Shown one piece after another: positions 7,002 to 14,825 of a stretch of 43,412 nucleotides of DNA. The position numbers were made by a program, and so were the translations under genes. The notes under the pieces are model-generated. The model had not been told where the DNA came from. It saw only the letters and a program-made list of their open reading frames with translations, and searched no databases. Each line of letters opens with the position of its first letter. Position 1 is the first letter of the stretch. This DNA is from a virus, in IMG/VR virus record IMGVR_UViG_3300013286_000019, positions 1 through 43,412 of that record. One strand, 5' to 3'.

Positions 7002-7782
7002 TTCTAATCTCGTCGTATGTAGGTGCGTAGTTTCCGCGATGTTGGACAGTAATGCCCGCTGCCACGTTAGCAAATATTATAGCTTTTTCTATGTCTTTTG
7101 TAAAGAGATATTGAGTAGCCAGTGCGGACATAAAGGTATCGCCACACCCACATACATCCATAACTTCTACCTGTTTAGTTGGATAGATAGTTTCGATTTG
7201 ACTATTCTTATATAGGGCTCCGCGCCCACCTAATGTAACAATAGTATTCTTTGGAAGACTTCTACTGTTCTTATATTCTAATTCATTAATTTTTATATAT
7301 GTCCAAGCGGCACTAAATCTATGTAGGTCTGTCTTTTTAGTGTCAATGAATATAGGACAATTGGCAGATCGAATAATTTGTTCTATACTTTCATATGTTA
7401 GGAATCCTTTATTGTAATCTGATATTAGGATTGCGTCATATGATTTAATATGGTTAGGAGTGTGTCCATCCCATGGAACAACTGTTGGTTCACTATCTAC
7501 TCTTAATAGGTGATGTCCGGACTTTTGATCAATGTATCTTGTTTTTTTAATTTCGGAATTGTTGGTAATGAAGTCCGGATTGATGTTTAAGTTCTGCAAA
7601 TTCTTGAGAACGTTTGCAGACATGCCCGGCAATGAATATTCATTTGTTAGTTTTATAATAGGGACAGGTGCCTCCGGACTCAGTCTATCCACGGTTCCAA
7701 TTTTATACTCATCAATACAACTATCACCGATCAGTAATACGTTGAATGATGTTTGTTGTTGAGTAATTGTTGACGAGGTCAT
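6994..7782 (-). CDS. HldE/RfaE domain-I-like sugar kinase (PfkB family)
   Basis: A 262-residue carbohydrate kinase matching the N-terminal half of HldE (D-glycero-D-manno-heptose-7-phosphate kinase). LLIGDSCIDEYKIG (16-29) and RLSPEAPVPIIK (33-44) match GDVMLDRYWYG and RISPEAPVPVVK. GMSANVLKNL (53-62) matches GGAANVAMNI. KTRYIDQKSGHHLLRVD and ISDYNKG follow. CGCGDTF at 211-217 carries the catalytic base Asp215, with GCGD in place of the usual GAGD. It is about 55 residues shorter than the E. coli domain, with a deletion after residue 75. The ATG at 7782 is chosen over an upstream TTG at 7818; it overlaps the nucleotidyltransferase gene by 59 bp. The product would be a sugar 1-phosphate, but the true substrate is not shown. 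Confidence 0.8.
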   Translation of the reverse strand: MTSSTITQQQTSFNVLLIGDSCIDEYKIGTVDRLSPEAPVPIIKLTNEYSLPGMSANVLKNLQNLNINPDFITNNSEIKKTRYIDQKSGHHLLRVDSEPTVVPWDGHTPNHIKSYDAILISDYNKGFLTYESIEQIIRSANCPIFIDTKKTDLHRFSAAWTYIKINELEYKNSRSLPKNTIVTLGGRGALYKNSQIETIYPTKQVEVMDVCGCGDTFMSALATQYLFTKDIEKAIIFANVAAGITVQHRGNYAPTYDEIRND

Positions 7783-8119
7783 AAAATTTAATTTCTTTGC
7801 AAAGGTGAGCACCGACAATTGATTTACCTTTATAGTCGCTACCTTTGACCATGATGTTTGGTTTATATAATGTAAAGATTTGTTCTAATTCTTCTTCATC
7901 TGAAAAGAAACAAACAGTATCTACACATCTTAAACTTTGTAGCATGAACGCCCTATCCTGTTGATTGTTAATAGGACGAGTGGGACCTTTAAGTTGTCTT
8001 ACTCTAGCATCAGTATCAGTACACACTAACAGGTAGTCTCCTAGGCTTTTGGCATATTCCAACATTTCAATATGTCCGCGATGCAGAATATCAAAGGTGC
8101 CGTTGACTACAATGTTCAT
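7724..8119 (-). CDS. HldE/RfaE domain-II-like nucleotidyltransferase
   Basis: A 131-residue cytidylyltransferase-fold enzyme matching the C-terminal half of HldE, which makes ADP-heptose from the sugar 1-phosphate and ATP. NGTFDILHRGHIEML (residues 6-20) contains the HxGH nucleotide-binding motif. LKGPTRPINNQQDRAFML matches LKGDSRPVNPLEQRMIVL. MVKGSDYKGKSIVGA matches LVKGGDYKPEEIAGS. YSTTNIIQRI near the end matches the CSTTNIIKKI motif. In E. coli both halves are one polypeptide; here they are two overlapping genes in reversed order (transferase before kinase). Its ATG overlaps the cupin stop by 4 bp. Confidence 0.88.
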   Translation of the reverse strand: MNIVVNGTFDILHRGHIEMLEYAKSLGDYLLVCTDTDARVRQLKGPTRPINNQQDRAFMLQSLRCVDTVCFFSDEEELEQIFTLYKPNIMVKGSDYKGKSIVGAHLCKEIKFYDLVNNYSTTNIIQRITDR

Positions 8120-8472
8120 TTCTGACTGTCACCTTTGCCCACACGGTAATTGTCTTCTACGCTGTCAGGTGTGCTAACTTCAATGATGGTGCCGGCTTCT
8201 AAACAGGTAATACGATGAGGCACTAATGGATCATTATGATGCACCTCCCCCACGCCGATAATTTTTTTATGTATATCTGCATTGTGAGTATCGATTACTT
8301 CAATTTCAAATTTGCCAGACATTACATACCAAGTCTCTTCTTTCTCTCGATGAAAGTGCATACTGAATTTTGCACCTTCGTTGAAGTTTAAAAACTTACT
8401 ACAGTACTTGTCGTTAGTAACCCAAATTAATTCTGATCCCCAACCCTTTTTAACTTCGCCCTCTAATCTCAT
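8116..8472 (-). CDS. Cupin-fold protein, sugar-phosphate isomerase-like
   Basis: A 118-residue single-domain cupin. FSMHFHREKEETWYVMSGKF contains cupin motif 1 (HxH...E), and VPHRITCLEAGTIIEVSTPD contains motif 2, giving His, His, Glu and His metal ligands. The end (EVSTPDSVEDNYRVG) is like the C-terminus of type II mannose-6-phosphate isomerase cupins. It could be a sugar-phosphate isomerase or epimerase acting with the HldE halves downstream, but the cupin fold alone does not fix this. The start chosen is ATG at 8472, in an ATGA overlap with the preceding stop, rather than an upstream start at 8517. Confidence 0.75.
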   Translation of the reverse strand: MRLEGEVKKGWGSELIWVTNDKYCSKFLNFNEGAKFSMHFHREKEETWYVMSGKFEIEVIDTHNADIHKKIIGVGEVHHNDPLVPHRITCLEAGTIIEVSTPDSVEDNYRVGKGDSQK

Positions 8473-8648
8473 GCTGGCACCTCTGAAAATCTCTGCAGGA
8501 AACTTTCTAGATAACAACTGTATTCTTTACCATTTTTAAATTCTCCATAATGAACCCAAGTATGTCCTTCAAGTTCTATCACAGATTTAACGTAGAATAT
8601 TTTAGCATCCCCGCTCCACCATTTACTTCCAACTTTTGGCAATTTCAT
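8469..8648 (-). CDS. Small hypothetical protein, 59 aa
   Basis: Not recognised. It is rich in Trp, Tyr and Gly (KVGSKWWSGD, HTWVHYGEF) with alternating strands, which suggests a small SH3-like beta barrel. The start is ATG at 8648, preceded by AAAAGGAATTTT, a fair Shine-Dalgarno site; an upstream frame extension to 8693 would run into the preceding gene. It is coupled to the cupin gene by an ATGA overlap. Confidence 0.6.
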   Translation of the reverse strand: MKLPKVGSKWWSGDAKIFYVKSVIELEGHTWVHYGEFKNGKEYSCYLESFLQRFSEVPA

Positions 8649-8673
8649 AAAATTCCTTTTGTTAATTTTATAC

Positions 8674-9150
8674 TTATTTCTCTGTAAGGTCAACTTCTAA
8701 CCAAGTATGATCTCCCATGTATTTTACAGGAGTCATATATTTGTAATCTGGAGGGACACCGGTTGACCAATCGTCGGGTCCGTTGATCACTAGTAATGTT
8801 TTTTCTTTTTTCTTTTCCCAAACTAACCAATATATATGACCCATCATTACTTGGAATTGATATTCTGCGGCATGCACAGCATCTGTAATTTCTAACCTAC
8901 GTTTAATTTGCTGTGCTTGTTTTTCCAATACTGATACTAGTTCCATAATACGATCATACTCCTGCTGGGCATACATCCTAGCATGATTGATCATTAAGTC
9001 TTTTTGTTTAGTAACTGGTATTAGATCAAAACTTACACTGCCTGCTTCCGTAGGATACTGGGATACATTCCTATTAAAAAAATTAATAGACAAACCTGTT
9101 GTTGTGGAATCATAACTTGTTCTGCCTTTAGCAGAATTTGGTTGTGTCAC
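8674..9150 (-). CDS. DUF2452-like protein
   Basis: A 158-residue protein that resembles the DUF2452 family. A helical middle (MYAQQEYDRIMELVSVLEKQ, about residues 59-78) is followed by FQVMMGHIYWLVWEKKKEKT, like the family's PGxxYYLYxRxxG stretch. DDWSTGVPPDYKYMTPVKYM with a final TWLEVD matches the PEEWG...H.FLGAYKLExDxSW ending. The family has no assigned function that I know of. It overlaps the preceding gene by 4 bp (ATGA) and is part of the long replication operon. Confidence 0.6.
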   Translation of the reverse strand: MTQPNSAKGRTSYDSTTTGLSINFFNRNVSQYPTEAGSVSFDLIPVTKQKDLMINHARMYAQQEYDRIMELVSVLEKQAQQIKRRLEITDAVHAAEYQFQVMMGHIYWLVWEKKKEKTLLVINGPDDWSTGVPPDYKYMTPVKYMGDHTWLEVDLTEK

Positions 9151-9527
9151 AACTCTCCACTTTCAGCTAATTTCAACATTAGGCTATATTGTTCGTATGC
9201 TTTTTTCACTGCCGGGTATCTGTTCTTCAGATACTGTTCTTGTTCTTTTTGTTCTATTATAGTTTGAAACAAATTATAATGGCCAGTTTTTTTCGCATTG
9301 TTAAAAACTTGTTGTTCAAATTCCGCAATACATTCTAGTTCACTTTCAGCAATCTCGATAGTATACAACGGTTCGCTGTCGCATATAATATCTTCATAAA
9401 CTCTATTAAAATCCATGGGATCTCTAAAGTAATTTATGTTAACTTTGTGATATCGACTTGCCCGTTTATTTGTATCACGTATTTGTATACGGTGATGACC
9501 GCAAAATTCTTTTATGTTGTCGTTCAT
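9147..9527 (-). CDS. Hypothetical protein, 126 aa
   Basis: Not recognised. It is mostly helical and charged: the middle is acidic (IEIAESELECIAEFEQQ), and the C-terminal half (EQKEQEQYLKNRYPAVKKAY) looks like a coiled coil. Cys9 and the His pair (FCGHHRIQIRD) at the N-terminus could bind metal but do not form a standard motif. ATG at 9527 overlaps the zinc-finger gene stop by 4 bp, and its own stop overlaps the DUF2452 start, so it is translated within a coupled chain. Confidence 0.6.
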   Translation of the reverse strand: MNDNIKEFCGHHRIQIRDTNKRASRYHKVNINYFRDPMDFNRVYEDIICDSEPLYTIEIAESELECIAEFEQQVFNNAKKTGHYNLFQTIIEQKEQEQYLKNRYPAVKKAYEQYSLMLKLAESGEL

Positions 9528-10219
9528 TTTATGCCAACTTCTCTGCAGATTTCTTTTACTAATGCAACATCAGCAGGAATTTCTTTAAACTTACGTAGCC
9601 AGAATGGAACATCAAATGCCGGAGCAATCATTTCCAATTGTTCATCACTCATAGATTTAATCATTGTTTGTCCTGCACTGCTATTTAAAATTACCCATGC
9701 ACTAATTCGACCATTCCTGATATCATGCACCGCTTTGTTAAGACTTGCGTAGTTAAAGTAATGTGCAAATTCTGCATTGTGCTCATCAGCCCATTCCATC
9801 ATTGTCTGCAAACTTCTCTGCACTGCTGACTCAACTGGTTCCACTTTGAGCATGTCATACAAATATTTTTCATACAGTTCATCACGACACCATAGGTCTA
9901 GCTTGACACCACTTTTGATCACATAGTCGATGAACTTATCTGGATACAATGGATTTACATTGTTAATAAAACTGCCAAACTTTACAAAGGCATTGTAATA
10001 ACTGCTGTCTGCAAAGTTGTCATAGGTCTTGGGTTTCTTGGCGTTTTGTGTCAGTTGCCAGAAACGATTAAATGCTACAAATCCTGCCTGAACACGCTTT
10101 TCAGTTTCCTGCAAAGCCCTACGTTTGCGTTCGCACATGTGCGCAACAAGAGTCTTATCTTTCATAAAACTCTTATTACAATGAACACATTTATAAGGTT
10201 GTTCTACTAATTGCATCAT
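9524..10219 (-). CDS. Conserved phage protein with N-terminal zinc finger
   Basis: A 231-residue protein whose first 30 residues form a C2H2-like zinc finger: CVHCNKSFMKDKTLVAHMC, with Cys-x2-Cys, His and a final Cys, so it is a CCHC variant. The rest is helical and rich in aromatic residues, without a motif I can name. The finger suggests nucleic-acid or protein binding, and the operon context suggests a role in replication or early gene control; both are inference. ATG-ATG at 10219 overlaps the PGDYG gene stop (ATGA). Confidence 0.6.
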   Translation of the reverse strand: MMQLVEQPYKCVHCNKSFMKDKTLVAHMCERKRRALQETEKRVQAGFVAFNRFWQLTQNAKKPKTYDNFADSSYYNAFVKFGSFINNVNPLYPDKFIDYVIKSGVKLDLWCRDELYEKYLYDMLKVEPVESAVQRSLQTMMEWADEHNAEFAHYFNYASLNKAVHDIRNGRISAWVILNSSAGQTMIKSMSDEQLEMIAPAFDVPFWLRKFKEIPADVALVKEICREVGIK

Positions 10220-10503
10220 TCTGCCGGTTCGTATGTTGCTTCAAAAATATCAGGTTTACATGCATAGAATTCGCCTTGAACACCTTTAATAATCCAATCA
10301 CCTTCTGTGGCAATGTGTTGTACAGTTAAATGAATGCCATCTTCCAATGTACCAATTTCTGCTTCACCTAGAGCAGTAGGATGGCGAGCTTTTCTAATAT
10401 TGCCAATTGTGTTGCCACAAAACGCTTTTACTTTGGCAATACCTTCTTCAGTATAATCAAAACGCACTGCTTCGATTACTACAGGCTTTTTTCTAAACTT
10501 CAT
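10216..10503 (-). CDS. PGDYG-domain small protein
   Basis: A 95-residue protein of the PGDYG type common in phages. It opens with KFRKKPVVIEAVRFD and ends with GDWIIKGVQGEFYACKPDIF, where GDWIIKG is the form of the name-giving PGDYG/GDYII motif, followed by Tyr, Cys, Pro and a final FxxTYE. The role of the domain is not known. It is flanked by ATGA overlaps on both sides and so is translated as part of the long replication operon. Confidence 0.75.
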   Translation of the reverse strand: MKFRKKPVVIEAVRFDYTEEGIAKVKAFCGNTIGNIRKARHPTALGEAEIGTLEDGIHLTVQHIATEGDWIIKGVQGEFYACKPDIFEATYEPAE

Positions 10504-10964
10504 TCGTATTCCTTACGTTGCTTTTTGTCAAAACCCATCTTGTCAAATAGCTCTTTGATGTCATCTTTGTCCATCATCTTGCCCAACATTTTAATCTCAT
10601 CCATCTTCATTGCTGGATATAACTGCACCAATAACTTTTCAATCTTGTTGGCTTTTTCTTTTTTACCTGCGGCTAGATATGGATGATAACAACTAACACC
10701 TGCACCGGTTGCGGCAAACAGTTTCCACAATAGTTCTTTATGATTCTTACTCAAATCCCAATGATTCTTATTGACCATTTCGTTAGTCATTTCGATAAAC
10801 CATTCCTGCGTGTCTCTATCACCTTGGACACTTGCAGTATAACGCATTAGAATGTAAGGACTAAATGCCTTACGCTCGTCGTCAGTTAGGTTAGTGTAGA
10901 AGTCGTAGTTCTTTTGATCTACAGCATTCAGCTCACGTTTGATATCAAGTTTTGCAGTTGCCAT
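10500..10964 (-). CDS. 62: Probable sliding-clamp-loader small subunit, gp62-like
   Basis: A 154-residue, largely helical protein. Its pattern follows T4-type gp62: an N-terminal short helix with FYTNLTDDERKAFSPYILMR, then a NEMVNKNHWDLSKNHKELLW segment like the NEMN...LD..MQY stretch of related phages. A basic segment AAGKKEKANKIEKLL follows, and then a C-terminal helix pair with MLGKMMDKDDIKELFDKMG. gp62 works with gp44 to load the gp45 clamp; neither gp44 nor gp45 is in this window. The operon position among gp32, UvsX, UvsY and UvsW supports the call. Sequence similarity in this family is weak, so confidence is moderate. Confidence 0.6.
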   Translation of the reverse strand: MATAKLDIKRELNAVDQKNYDFYTNLTDDERKAFSPYILMRYTASVQGDRDTQEWFIEMTNEMVNKNHWDLSKNHKELLWKLFAATGAGVSCYHPYLAAGKKEKANKIEKLLVQLYPAMKMDEIKMLGKMMDKDDIKELFDKMGFDKKQRKEYE

Positions 10965-11202
10965 ATCTTCTTTCGTAATGATCTGTTAGGTAGTATGTTA
11001 CTTTAACACGTTCTAGGGCTGCTTGTAAAGTGGGATTTGTTTTAGCCGCACGTCTTATATTTCCCCATAGTTGATCTTCTTCAAGACCCTCGTGCATACT
11101 TTGTTTCTTGGGACTCTCTGAATGTAAGGTACGAATAGCAGAACCTACTTCTCTAGCATATATAGTTTCCCCACCATCGGAACTTTCAAATACTGTAGGC
11201 AT
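10945..11202 (-). CDS. Conserved small T4-like phage protein, 85 aa
   Basis: The sequence opens with PTVFESSDGGETIYAREVGS and ends with a helical stretch (RAAKTNPTLQAALERVKVTY). I believe it resembles a small protein found in aquatic T4-like phages near the clamp-loader gene, but I cannot give a function. ATG at 11202 lies just one base after the preceding stop codon; its 3' end overlaps the gp62-like gene by 20 bp, so the two are probably translationally coupled. Confidence 0.65.
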   Translation of the reverse strand: MPTVFESSDGGETIYAREVGSAIRTLHSESPKKQSMHEGLEEDQLWGNIRRAAKTNPTLQAALERVKVTYYLTDHYERRYGNCKT

Positions 11203-11706
11203 TTACCAGCACTTTGTATAATCTACCAATTCACTTTGACGACTAACTTCTTTAACAAAATATGCACAGGTTGGTTTTTCTCCAGCATATAATGGAGTCG
11301 TTAATAATTGGCCTGGGCGCATCTTTGGGAAATACCATTTGACATCATGATAGATATCTAGGATGTCAATTTCTAAAAACTCTGGTCTAAAACTGCTCAA
11401 TGGATTAAAACAGAATGTCTTAAAGCCACGATCATTTAAACTAGTCAGTGGTAGAATTTCCATGTCAGGTCCTTCTGGATCTCCGACAATGGTGCACCAA
11501 TCTAATGGCATTACTAATTCGTGTTTTCCTATTTTTAATGCTGCTGCGGGACCTGTAAAACTTTCAAGAAAGATCAAAGGTACAAAGAAGTGATCAGGAT
11601 TTGAACTATCACTGTTGTCTAAAACAGAAAATCGCAAGTCTTCATCAATTTCGTCCGGTAAGTCGTTTAAATAAAAAACTTGGTTTTCTAGGGTAAGTAT
11701 CTGCAT
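11203..11706 (-). CDS. Conserved hypothetical protein, 167 aa
   Basis: Not recognised by function. It is acidic and beta-rich, with several Pro-aromatic turns (HFFVPLIFLESFTGPAAAL, WYFPKMRPGQLL) and a C-terminal TKCW. No catalytic motif, signal peptide or membrane helix is visible. Its start codon overlaps the uvsW stop in a TAATG arrangement, so it is translated together with UvsW, which points to a replication or recombination setting. Confidence 0.6.
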   Translation of the reverse strand: MQILTLENQVFYLNDLPDEIDEDLRFSVLDNSDSSNPDHFFVPLIFLESFTGPAAALKIGKHELVMPLDWCTIVGDPEGPDMEILPLTSLNDRGFKTFCFNPLSSFRPEFLEIDILDIYHDVKWYFPKMRPGQLLTTPLYAGEKPTCAYFVKEVSRQSELVDYTKCW

Positions 11707-13166
11707 TATTGGTATTTGACCTTTTCAATTGTAAATGGGTATTGTGCTTCTTTATAGAAACGTTTTCGTTCAGTGAGATGTCGTTTAGCGTACTTAGTAC
11801 TAGCAGTTAAGTCCCAGATTTGCACGAAGTCTTTGTCGTCTGCTTTTCGAATGCCACGGCCAATACTTTGTATAACTCGGACAAAGCTCTTTCCGGGTTC
11901 CAAAAGAACCAAATTAAAAATACGAGGGATATTAATACCCACAGCGGCCACACCGTAAGTCGCCACAATAATCTTATTAGTAGATGTTTTAATCTCATCA
12001 TACTCTGTCTTTCTATCTTTTGTTTTTACTTCACCTGATACAAATACTGCGTCAGGATTTTTTTCGATCAAGGCCTTACCCGAATCAATTCTGTTAACTA
12101 ATACAAGTGTATTTCCGGTTTCGGCAATACCCTTGATCATGTCGCTTAGGTAATTCATTCTAGTATCATCTGTAACTAGGAATTTTAATTCTTCTGCATA
12201 ACTACCAAACTCTTTCCATTCGGCAGTCTGTACAATATTAACATGGCAGTTACTAAGTACCCCTGCTTCTTGCAAAGTATGTGCAGCAACACGGTTAACT
12301 ACTTCACCCAAACTTGCACGAATACTTTGAAATTCGTGTTCTGCTTTTGGGATAGTTCCAGTTAGTCCCCAACGTATCGGTGTATTGGAAAGATTTTTAG
12401 TTAAAAGTGTTTTGAGTACATCGGCCTTGGCCATATGTACTTCATCAACCATAACACACTGAACATTATCTAATAACATTTCCATTTTTGCACAGGCTGC
12501 TTCGTCCCAATTTTTACTGTTTTTGTCTAAAATATTTAAACTTTGCCAAGTACAAATTGTATGAGTTTTATCTAGATCTTTTCTGTCACCGTAGTACACA
12601 CCGACATCTAATTTACAGTTAATAAAATCTTCTTCAGTTTGTTCAACTAAACTTTTGTTGGGAACAATGGTTATTGTTCGACCGTATTTTTCACAAATTT
12701 TCGATAAAGTTGCAGTGGTAATTGTCTTACCAAATCCTGTGGCAATTTCTTGAATACACTGTGGATTTTTTAAGAATATATTAACTGCATCAACTTGGTC
12801 ATCTCGCAGTCGAATTTTTTCCCCTGCAAAACGATGTCCTTCTGGCCATGTTTGATCACCCCAAAAATCTTCAAAAATTTCAGGAAAATCTAATGATATA
12901 GGACGTCGCTGATCTTCAACTTCGATGTAATAATTCTTTGCCTCGAGAAATTCTAATACCTGTGGCATCATACTTAGATAAGTTGTGCCGCCGAGACCGA
13001 AGAAACTGATACTACCATCCCAACGCCCTAATTTATAGCTGGGTCTATATCGGGCAGTAGGGTCCTCATACTTGAATTTTTTGACCAAATCCTTACGTGT
13101 ATCGAGATCTAAATTTTCAATCTTGATATTGACTTCATCTTTGATAATAATTTTACAAGAGGACAA
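11706..13166 (-). CDS. uvsW: UvsW-type RNA-DNA/recombination helicase
   Basis: A 486-residue superfamily 2 helicase. In T4, UvsW unwinds R-loops and branched DNA and drives branch migration, helping the switch to recombination-dependent replication. The N-terminal substrate-binding domain has PTARYRPSYKLGRWDGSISF (36-55), typical of UvsW. The Q-motif region LRDDQVDAV precedes Walker A ATGFGKT at 142-148. DEVH is at 241-244, GLTGTIP is motif III, and the C-terminal RecA domain carries TYGVAAVGINIPR and the arginine-finger motif QSIGRGIRK. Length is close to T4 UvsW (503). ATG at 13166 overlaps the HARP-like gene by 14 bp. Confidence 0.93.
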   Translation of the reverse strand: MSSCKIIIKDEVNIKIENLDLDTRKDLVKKFKYEDPTARYRPSYKLGRWDGSISFFGLGGTTYLSMMPQVLEFLEAKNYYIEVEDQRRPISLDFPEIFEDFWGDQTWPEGHRFAGEKIRLRDDQVDAVNIFLKNPQCIQEIATGFGKTITTATLSKICEKYGRTITIVPNKSLVEQTEEDFINCKLDVGVYYGDRKDLDKTHTICTWQSLNILDKNSKNWDEAACAKMEMLLDNVQCVMVDEVHMAKADVLKTLLTKNLSNTPIRWGLTGTIPKAEHEFQSIRASLGEVVNRVAAHTLQEAGVLSNCHVNIVQTAEWKEFGSYAEELKFLVTDDTRMNYLSDMIKGIAETGNTLVLVNRIDSGKALIEKNPDAVFVSGEVKTKDRKTEYDEIKTSTNKIIVATYGVAAVGINIPRIFNLVLLEPGKSFVRVIQSIGRGIRKADDKDFVQIWDLTASTKYAKRHLTERKRFYKEAQYPFTIEKVKYQ

Positions 13167-14337
13167 ACTGTGAATCCTTTTCTTTTTTCTTTTCGGTGTA
13201 ATATATCAAATTTTCATGATTTCCCACGTATTCTCTAATAGAATAATGAACTCCGCCAAACCCCATGTTGATTACTGCATTAAATTTGATATTAGATTTT
13301 AGCACAGGTTTAGGCAATTTGCTACTGATAAAGACTACTTTGGTATTTTCTGTGATAGGAGAATTTAATTTATTTTCTTTGACAAAAATATTGAATTTTT
13401 CGTCAATTTTCGAGTCTAACCTAAACATTACAGAAATTCTTTCATTGAGAATGCCTTGTGTTTGTAAAAATTCATAGGCCTGCGTCAATTTTGCAAATTC
13501 GCTGCCCCCCGGAATTACAAACAGGCAAGGGCTCATATGTTCCACAATTGCGGAAAGGCAAGAAATTGGTGTTTTTTCACAATTTATGTGGAGATCTTCA
13601 TCAGCTTCGGTCTGTAGGAATTTTTTAACATTTTCATTAAGACCTAATGAATCGAGATGTGCCGTAATTTCTTCAGACCAGGTAAAAATTCCTCTACGCC
13701 TTGCTTCGAACACTGCCCCCAATATTTCAGTGGATTGCAAATCTGGCATATTCTTGGAAATATTGAGAAAAACCGGTTTTCCTTGGTCTAATGCCAACAT
13801 AGGAACAAACTCGCCCATGTGATCGCAAATTACTGTTGTTTGATCTGCAAAATTTTGGAACTCTTCATCACACGAAAATTCATCTGTTCGCATCAGTTTG
13901 GATAAAAAATGCGCAGCACCTTCTGTGAGAGCAAAAATCCATGCTTTTTTCTCGGGATCCCACGCTGCATGAGAAAAATCGTCTCTATGCTTTCTAATAC
14001 TCTTGACCAATTCCTCATTGTAGGGGAATTCTAACTTGATAGCGCGACTATAGACATCGTGGTCAATAATAGATATCATTTTTAGATTGTTTAACTTTCT
14101 AAAAGGATATTTGTAGATGGGATTTTCCAGAAATTTTTCAACATCCTGTTTTATTAGGCTAGATAGCAAGGTAGTATGACGTCTTAAGATTCTTACTGCC
14201 ACACCTGCCTGTTTTTCAGTGAAGCCATTGCCGCGACCAATCTGATCCGAAAAGCTATAGACCATTTGGCTATCCCAATTATTGAGTTTAACCTGTGGTG
14301 TAAATGCCAATGCGGTGATTAGTTCTTCTATATTCAT
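13153..14337 (-). CDS. HARP-like domain protein, UvsW neighbour
   Basis: A 394-residue protein without a full helicase motif set. Residues about 93-147 (LEFPYNEELVKSIRKHRDDF then AAWDPEKKAWIFALTEGA) follow the pattern of the HARP domain of SMARCAL1-type annealing helicases, in which a strand, an ELV..IK helix and WDPxxxxWxF recur. The C-terminal third has alternating strands (CLFVIPGGSEFAKL, TKVVFISSKLPK, FNAVINMGFGG) that look like a RecA-like fold with no Walker motif. It may be a DNA-annealing or fork-binding partner of UvsW, with which its gene overlaps; that is inference. The start is ATG at 14337, preceded by AATAAATC. Confidence 0.55.
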   Translation of the reverse strand: MNIEELITALAFTPQVKLNNWDSQMVYSFSDQIGRGNGFTEKQAGVAVRILRRHTTLLSSLIKQDVEKFLENPIYKYPFRKLNNLKMISIIDHDVYSRAIKLEFPYNEELVKSIRKHRDDFSHAAWDPEKKAWIFALTEGAAHFLSKLMRTDEFSCDEEFQNFADQTTVICDHMGEFVPMLALDQGKPVFLNISKNMPDLQSTEILGAVFEARRRGIFTWSEEITAHLDSLGLNENVKKFLQTEADEDLHINCEKTPISCLSAIVEHMSPCLFVIPGGSEFAKLTQAYEFLQTQGILNERISVMFRLDSKIDEKFNIFVKENKLNSPITENTKVVFISSKLPKPVLKSNIKFNAVINMGFGGVHYSIREYVGNHENLIYYTEKKKEKDSQFVLL

Positions 14338-14367
14338 GATTTATTATAACACAATTAGAGAAAAAGA

Positions 14368-14823
14368 TCAAAGACTAATATCTTCAAGTCCTGCGGCCCG
14401 TAGTTTAATAATATTGCTCAATTGCCATTGTTTAATATCGAGGCCTTTGATAATGCCCAACCATTGATTGCGTAACATGGCAAATTCGTTGATAATTTTT
14501 TCCATATCAACAACATCTGCCTCACCTTCAACGTATTTTTCACAATCACGACTGCTCAATGCACGTTGATAGTTTTCTAAATATTTCTTAAAGGCTTTCG
14601 AACGAGTGCGTCTCAATTCGATGTTAAGATATTCGAGTATAGCTTCAACTTCTTGAAGTTGATTAAATCGCTGTTCAACAATACCAGGAAGTGAGGCAGA
14701 GGCCCGCTCCACGTTGCCGTGAATTTTGACCTCTTTCCTTGCTTCTTCAATTTCGTTGTAGTAGTAGTCTAAACAACTTGGAAGGTGTGCTATGTCTTTG
14801 GAGACTTTAGCATACCAGGACAT
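14368..14823 (-). CDS. uvsY: Recombination mediator UvsY
   Basis: A 151-residue helical protein that loads UvsX onto gp32-covered single-stranded DNA. The C-terminal half carries the strongly conserved stretch of UvsY in aquatic T4-like phages: FKKYLENYQRALSSRDCEKY, EGEADVV, NEFAMLRNQWLGIIKGLD and QWQLSNIIKLRAAGLED. Length is close to T4 UvsY (137). It lies two bases after the small acidic gene and downstream of uvsX, the expected recombination cluster. ATG at 14823. Confidence 0.92.
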   Translation of the reverse strand: MSWYAKVSKDIAHLPSCLDYYYNEIEEARKEVKIHGNVERASASLPGIVEQRFNQLQEVEAILEYLNIELRRTRSKAFKKYLENYQRALSSRDCEKYVEGEADVVDMEKIINEFAMLRNQWLGIIKGLDIKQWQLSNIIKLRAAGLEDISL

Positions 14824-14825
14824 GT

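Noticed and set aside
7002-7073. 24-residue N-terminal extension of the mini-DnaE
   Set aside because: It overlaps the kinase end and matches nothing in DnaE. ATG at 7001 places the DIDID motif at the N-terminus and gives the stop/start overlap common in this operon.
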